Shown: positions 6,730 to 9,861 of the stretch, piece by piece | How positions within the stretch are numbered: position 1 is the first letter of the stretch | How the letters are laid out: each line of letters opens with the position of its first letter | Source of the DNA: JANXVY01 sp038329675 | Lineage (GTDB): Bacteria; Pseudomonadota; Alphaproteobacteria; Rhizobiales; Hyphomicrobiaceae | Assembly: GCA_038329675.1 (NCBI GenBank) | Contig: JBBQNE010000122.1 | Location: forward strand, 1-9,861 | Length of the DNA: 9,861 nucleotides | Direction of reading: 5' to 3' | Notes under the pieces: model-generated | Database searches by the model: none | Told to the model about the DNA's origin: nothing | The model's input: the letters and a program-made list of their open reading frames with translations, nothing else | Made by a program: the position numbers and the translations under genes

Positions 6730-6906
6730 TTACAGCGACCGCGTCAGTGTTCCAGCAGCCAAGAGTGAATAAGCAAACAAGAGGGCCCAGAACTCATGGC
6801 CCTGGATCAACGGTACATTGGCGCCCGCAAACTTGATCATCAAAACCGCGACCACCAGAATGATAGAAATCAGAAACGTGATAATGCTTGGTGCTTTGAG
6901 GCCCAT
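6730..6906 (-). CDS. Small two-helix membrane protein, conserved type, function unknown
   Basis: This is a 58-residue protein with two predicted transmembrane segments, about residues 7-26 (SIITFLISIILVVAVLMIKF) and 39-55 (FWALLFAYSLLAAGTL), joined by the short loop AGANVPLIQGHE. The conserved-looking GHEFWALL before the second helix resembles small hypothetical membrane proteins I associate with Hyphomicrobiales, from memory only. The ATG at 6906 is favoured because a strong Shine-Dalgarno (GGGAGG) lies 5 nt upstream. An upstream ATG at 6963 would add 19 residues that are unlike a membrane protein and has its AGGA directly abutting the codon. It ends 40 nt before modA on the same strand, with no terminator between them, so co-transcription is possible. 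No role in molybdate transport can be claimed. Confidence 0.8.
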   Translation of the reverse strand: MGLKAPSIITFLISIILVVAVLMIKFAGANVPLIQGHEFWALLFAYSLLAAGTLTRSL

Positions 6907-6910
6907 GAGT

Positions 6911-6917
6911 CCCTCCC
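6911..6917 (-). promoter_or_regulatory. Strong Shine-Dalgarno of the 58-residue membrane protein
   Basis: On the minus strand this reads GGGAGGG, ending 4 nt before the ATG at 6906. It is the best ribosome binding site in the window and decides the start of this small gene in favour of 6906 over 6963. Confidence 0.8.
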
Positions 6918-6992
6918 GAAGGCGTTGCTGCTGAGCAGCCGCGGTCTTGTCTGTTCGAATCATTCCTTGTGGTTAGGGGCTTTCGGCCGCCG

Positions 6993-7019
6993 GTTGTAGT
7001 GCAAATCGGCCGCAGTCAA
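6993..7019 (-). promoter_or_regulatory. Weak candidate promoter upstream of the small membrane gene and mod operon
   Basis: On the minus strand, TTGACT (7014-7019) is followed after 15 nt by TACAAC (6993-6998). The -35 is a good match, the -10 matches TATAAT at 4 of 6 positions, and the spacer is short. It lies in the 162-nt gap after the DUF2256 gene, where a promoter for the 58-residue gene, and possibly modABC, would be expected. Confidence 0.22.
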
Positions 7020-7068
7020 AGCTTGTTGCCATGAGTTCAAAAGCTAATCGCTTCAAACCAACAATTTA

Positions 7069-7233
7069 TCACCGCCCGTCGCGGCAGCGGTCCGAGCAGT
7101 ATTTGACCTCGTCCCAAACCCGCTCCCACTTTTTACGCCACGTGAACGGACGCCCGCACGTCGCGCAGGTTTTTTGCGGCAAGTTCGCCTTTGACGGCTT
7201 TTTTTCGGGTTTGCTTGATCCGCCGCGCGCCAT
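7069..7233 (-). CDS. DUF2256 family small zinc-ribbon-like protein
   Basis: This 54-residue protein has a basic N-terminal tail (MARGGSSKPEKKPSK) followed by the compact DUF2256 core: KTCATCGRPFTWRKKW, WDEVKYC and SDRCR. The four cysteines at 23, 26, 46 and 50 form C-x2-C and C-x3-C pairs expected to bind a metal, probably zinc. The molecular function of the family is unknown; nucleic-acid contact is plausible from charge and fold but is inference. The ATG at 7233 shares its A with the TGA of the upstream peptidase gene (TGATG), so translation is probably by termination-reinitiation. A longer reading frame back to 7368 lies within the peptidase gene and is rejected. Confidence 0.88.
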   Translation of the reverse strand: MARGGSSKPEKKPSKANLPQKTCATCGRPFTWRKKWERVWDEVKYCSDRCRDGR

Positions 7234-8279
7234 CACGCGCTGGCGCGCGTCTGGAATTGCCGTGTCGCCGAGACCAGTTCGTGCGTATTGCCGGGCTCCG
7301 TCATCGCGTGGCCGGCGTCCGGTACGATGCGCAGCTCCGCCTGCGGCCATGCTTTGTGCAATGCCCAAGCATTTTCAACCGGCGTCACCACGTCATAGCG
7401 ACCGTGCACAATCACACCTGGGATGCGGGCTAACCGGTGCGCGTCGCGCAGCAGTTGATCGTCGTACTCCAAAAATCCACCGTTGATGAAATAGTGACAT
7501 TCGATCCGCGCAAACGCGATGGCGTAATGGTCAGCACCAAACGAGCGGATCCGATCGGCGTCCTGCCTCAGCGCTAGCGTGGAGCCTTCCCATACGCTCC
7601 AAGCTTTCGCCGCTTGCAGTTGCACGTCTTTATCGGGCCCGGTCAAACGCCGATGGTAAGCCGCAATCATGTCGCCGCGTTCATCGGGCGGGATGAGGCT
7701 CTGGTAGGTCTCAAAAGCGTCTGGAAAGAGAGCGCTACAACCGCGCTGGTAAAACCATTTGATCTCTTGTTGCCGCAACAAAAAAATGCCGCGCAGAATG
7801 AGCCCCGTAACGCGCTCGGGGTGGGTTTCGGCGTAGGCAATCGACAACGTCGAGCCCCACGAGCCGCCAAACAGCTGCCAGCTCTCCACGTTCAAATGTC
7901 GGCGTAGTTTCTCCATATCGGCGACGAGGTGCCAAGTCGTATTGTTCTCAAGGCTCGCGTAGGGCGTTGAGCGGCCGCAACCGCGCTGGTCAAACAGAAT
8001 GATGCGATAGTGCGCGGGATCATGAAACCGACGCATGGTCGGGTTTGCGCCGCCGCCAGGTCCACCATGCACCATGACGACGGGTTGGCCACGCGGGTTG
8101 CCACACTCCTCGTAATAGATGGTGTGGCCATCGCCCACATCGATCCGACCCGACGAATAAGGTTCGATCTGCGGATGAAGCATGAGCCGCGGCGCAATCG
8201 CATCGCTTTTGGTGCGAGATGCACCTGCTGGTCCCGCGGTAAGGGAACTGTGTCTCGTCGGGCTATCGGGCTCGGGCAT
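7233..8279 (-). CDS. pip: Proline iminopeptidase (alpha/beta hydrolase, peptidase family S33)
   Basis: The enzyme releases N-terminal proline from peptides and is normally cytoplasmic. Numbered from the ATG at 8279 (348 residues), HGGPGGG (71-77) forms the oxyanion-hole region, and the nucleophile S140 is in GGSWGS. The other triad members are D296 in HGRYDVVTP and H324 in DAGHAMTE. LFDQRGCGRSTPYASLENNTTWHLVADMEKLR and WSVWEGSTLAL are signatures of bacterial Pip. The start is uncertain. The ATG at 8183 (MLHPQIEPYSSGRIDVGDGH) would give 316 residues, closest to the usual 310-320. The ATG at 8279 adds a 32-residue disordered-looking tail, and a TTG at 8300 is also in frame. None has a clear Shine-Dalgarno. 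It follows the symporter gene by 33 nt and overlaps the DUF2256 gene by one base. Confidence 0.93.
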   Translation of the reverse strand: MPEPDSPTRHSSLTAGPAGASRTKSDAIAPRLMLHPQIEPYSSGRIDVGDGHTIYYEECGNPRGQPVVMVHGGPGGGANPTMRRFHDPAHYRIILFDQRGCGRSTPYASLENNTTWHLVADMEKLRRHLNVESWQLFGGSWGSTLSIAYAETHPERVTGLILRGIFLLRQQEIKWFYQRGCSALFPDAFETYQSLIPPDERGDMIAAYHRRLTGPDKDVQLQAAKAWSVWEGSTLALRQDADRIRSFGADHYAIAFARIECHYFINGGFLEYDDQLLRDAHRLARIPGVIVHGRYDVVTPVENAWALHKAWPQAELRIVPDAGHAMTEPGNTHELVSATRQFQTRASA

Positions 8280-8312
8280 ATGTCTAGAACCAGTCAACAA
8301 ATCAGGGATCGT

Positions 8313-9861
8313 TCAGCTCGAGGATCGCTGACGCGTCTTGAGCTTTAGAAGTCGCATTTCCCGATCATACAAGATCTCGCCGCCCGGTACGCGAATATCA
8401 CGCACAAACTCGAGGGTGTGACGGCTTGGCGCTGGGGTTATCATGCTGGTGACCAGCGTCGCGACAAGAGAGGCCGGTATCCCGAACATACCAGCCAAGG
8501 CCGGGTCGATCTTCAAGATATCCAGTGCCCCTGTAACGATCGCCAACATCGCCACGCTAAAACCAGCAACAATGCCAGCCATTGCACCGAAAGCGTTGAT
8601 CCGCTTCCACCAGATCGACAAAACGAGCACGGGAAACAGCGTCGAGCCGGTTAAAGCTAGGGACCATAATAACAAGGCAAGTGGATCAGCGGGCACCGAG
8701 ATCGCAAAGCCGACGGCTGCTCCGATCACGATCGCCAGTGACGTGCGCGACGCGGCAATCCGTACCGCATCAGACGGCGGTTCCTTGCGGCGGCCATACC
8801 ACACATCTTCCGACAGCGTTGCGGCTAGAGCCATCGACGCGCTCGATGCCCCTGATAGGCAGGCCGCCAGCGCCCCAGCAGCGGCAACAGCAACAAATGC
8901 AGCCGTCATCCCTGCAGCCATTGGGAGAGCCATGAGTACGGCATCTCGTGACAAAAGAATGCCGTTCAAGGAACTGCGGCCGGCCTCGGCACCATCGGCC
9001 GTGATCTGGACCTGCGCGTACCCAAGCACCGCCAGCGCCTTAATCCACTCGGGGACCTGTTGTGACGCCATATCGGTTACAAGCATCGCTCGGACGAATA
9101 TGGCAACCGATGCGCCGGTCAGCATGAGGAGGCCAAAGATCAATGTTGCCCACCCCAACGATTTGCGAGCGTGGTACACGCCCGGCGCTGAGGCAAGACG
9201 CGGCAACAGCCAGGGCGCGACCGCAATCCCCATCATGATTGTCAGCATGGCGGTTACAAACCCGTGCGGCCCGATCGCACCGAACGGGGCCGCATAGCGT
9301 TTGGCCAATGAAAGTGGTGAGTCGCCCGGCATATCGAATGCCAACCCTGGCGCGATAACAATCGGCAGATCAAGATTTTCAATCCTCTGGAAGCCACGTA
9401 GCAAAGGCCCTTGGCTGAGTTGCGGCAACGGCAAGTTGGTGAGCCAAATCGCGACGATCGTCACTGGGACGACCAACGCCAACACGACGATGATTGCCTT
9501 TGCGACGCCCGACCAGGTGACCGCACGGGCTCCGCCTGCCCAGATCGTCATCAACACGATGGCGCCAACCAGCAACGTGTTGATCGTTGGTTGCGCTCCG
9601 ATCAGGAACCCGCTGGCAAACGCTGCCATTTTGATTTCTGCCGTCAAAAACATGACCAGCGGAACCGCAATCAGAACTGCCGTGACCAAGCGCAGGGTTG
9701 GGCTCTCGAACCGGGCGCCAAGGTAGCTTGGGATAGTGTAGGCGCCGAATTTGCGGAAAAACGGCGCGAGCAGGATCCCCATCACAACAAAACCAGCTAA
9801 GCCGCCGATCGCTAAACACAGCGCATCAAAACCGATCAAATAAAACGCGCCGGTCGTCGCC
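8313..9861 (-). CDS. Sodium:solute symporter (SSS family, acetate-permease-like), N-terminus cut by the window edge
   Basis: This is an integral membrane protein of the SSS family, which uses the sodium gradient to import organic solutes. The frame is open to the right edge and gives 515 residues, so the start and probably one or two helices lie outside; a TTG at 9839 is not a true start. About a dozen hydrophobic segments follow one another. APFFRKFGAYTIPSYLGARF, FLTAEIKMAAFASGF and SGASSASMALAATLSEDVW resemble cation/acetate symporters of the ActP and VC_2705-like subfamily. The cytoplasmic C-terminus ends in PGGEILYDREMRLLKLK. The substrate cannot be read from the sequence: acetate or another short carboxylate is likely, and an amino acid such as proline is possible. 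In the VC_2705 subfamily a small DUF4212 subunit is usually encoded just upstream, here out of view. The pip gene follows closely in the same direction. Confidence 0.9.
   Translation of the reverse strand, partial: ATTGAFYLIGFDALCLAIGGLAGFVVMGILLAPFFRKFGAYTIPSYLGARFESPTLRLVTAVLIAVPLVMFLTAEIKMAAFASGFLIGAQPTINTLLVGAIVLMTIWAGGARAVTWSGVAKAIIVVLALVVPVTIVAIWLTNLPLPQLSQGPLLRGFQRIENLDLPIVIAPGLAFDMPGDSPLSLAKRYAAPFGAIGPHGFVTAMLTIMMGIAVAPWLLPRLASAPGVYHARKSLGWATLIFGLLMLTGASVAIFVRAMLVTDMASQQVPEWIKALAVLGYAQVQITADGAEAGRSSLNGILLSRDAVLMALPMAAGMTAAFVAVAAAGALAACLSGASSASMALAATLSEDVWYGRRKEPPSDAVRIAASRTSLAIVIGAAVGFAISVPADPLALLLWSLALTGSTLFPVLVLSIWWKRINAFGAMAGIVAGFSVAMLAIVTGALDILKIDPALAGMFGIPASLVATLVTSMITPAPSRHTLEFVRDIRVPGGEILYDREMRLLKLKTRQRSSS

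Noticed and set aside
6927..6939. Palindrome GCTGCTGAGCAGC as a possible operator
   Set aside because: It is a short hairpin or chance GC-rich palindrome with no matching second site and no nearby regulator gene.
7069..7368. 99-codon version of the DUF2256 protein
   Set aside because: The extra N-terminal 45 codons lie in another frame of the pip gene; the ATG in the TGATG overlap gives the normal DUF2256 length.
8443..9297. 284-codon plus-strand ORF antisense to the symporter
   Set aside because: It is low-complexity Ala/Thr/Ser/Pro-rich, has no ribosome binding site or motif, and lies wholly opposite a well-supported membrane protein gene; it mirrors the codon bias of that gene.
1..9861. 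CRISPR array, transposon, prophage, toxin-antitoxin or defence genes
   Set aside because: I searched for spaced direct repeats, terminal inverted repeats, transposase/integrase motifs and small paired ORFs and found none; the content is housekeeping and transport.

Overview
The window looks like an ordinary chromosomal segment of an alphaproteobacterium, most likely a member of the Hyphomicrobiales. This rests on the 5S rRNA sequence, moderately high GC without extreme third-position bias, the rluB-rsmD pair divergent from tadA, and the style of the small membrane and symporter proteins. No database search was possible, so the taxonomic call is inference.

Layout from left to right. Bases 1-209 hold the end of a ribosomal RNA operon: a 5S rRNA gene and an intrinsic terminator on the plus strand. 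Bases 310-2744 hold rsmD and rluB, which overlap by 4 nt on the minus strand and encode enzymes that modify 16S and 23S rRNA. tadA, the tRNA adenosine deaminase, is divergent from them at 2852-3322. The left third is therefore a block of RNA components and RNA-modifying enzymes. A poorly coding stretch of about 560 bases follows (3323-3884), with one possible 92-codon ORF preceded by a TATAAT-like box.

From 3885 to the right edge everything reads on the minus strand. modA-modB-modC encode a complete high-affinity molybdate ABC transporter: periplasmic binding protein, permease, and ATPase with a C-terminal molybdate-binding domain. A 58-residue two-helix membrane protein lies 40 nt upstream of modA and may share its transcript. 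Further upstream, a sodium:solute symporter cut by the window edge, a proline iminopeptidase and a 54-residue DUF2256 zinc-ribbon-like protein are tightly packed. The last two are joined by a TGATG stop/start overlap.

I found no mobile element, CRISPR array, phage gene, defence system or evidently new multi-gene system. The most notable details are the very long Arg/Asp/Gly-rich extensions on RluB, a 12-bp in-frame tandem repeat in a linker insertion of ModC, the possible exported small protein at 3356-3634, and the symporter/peptidase/DUF2256 arrangement.
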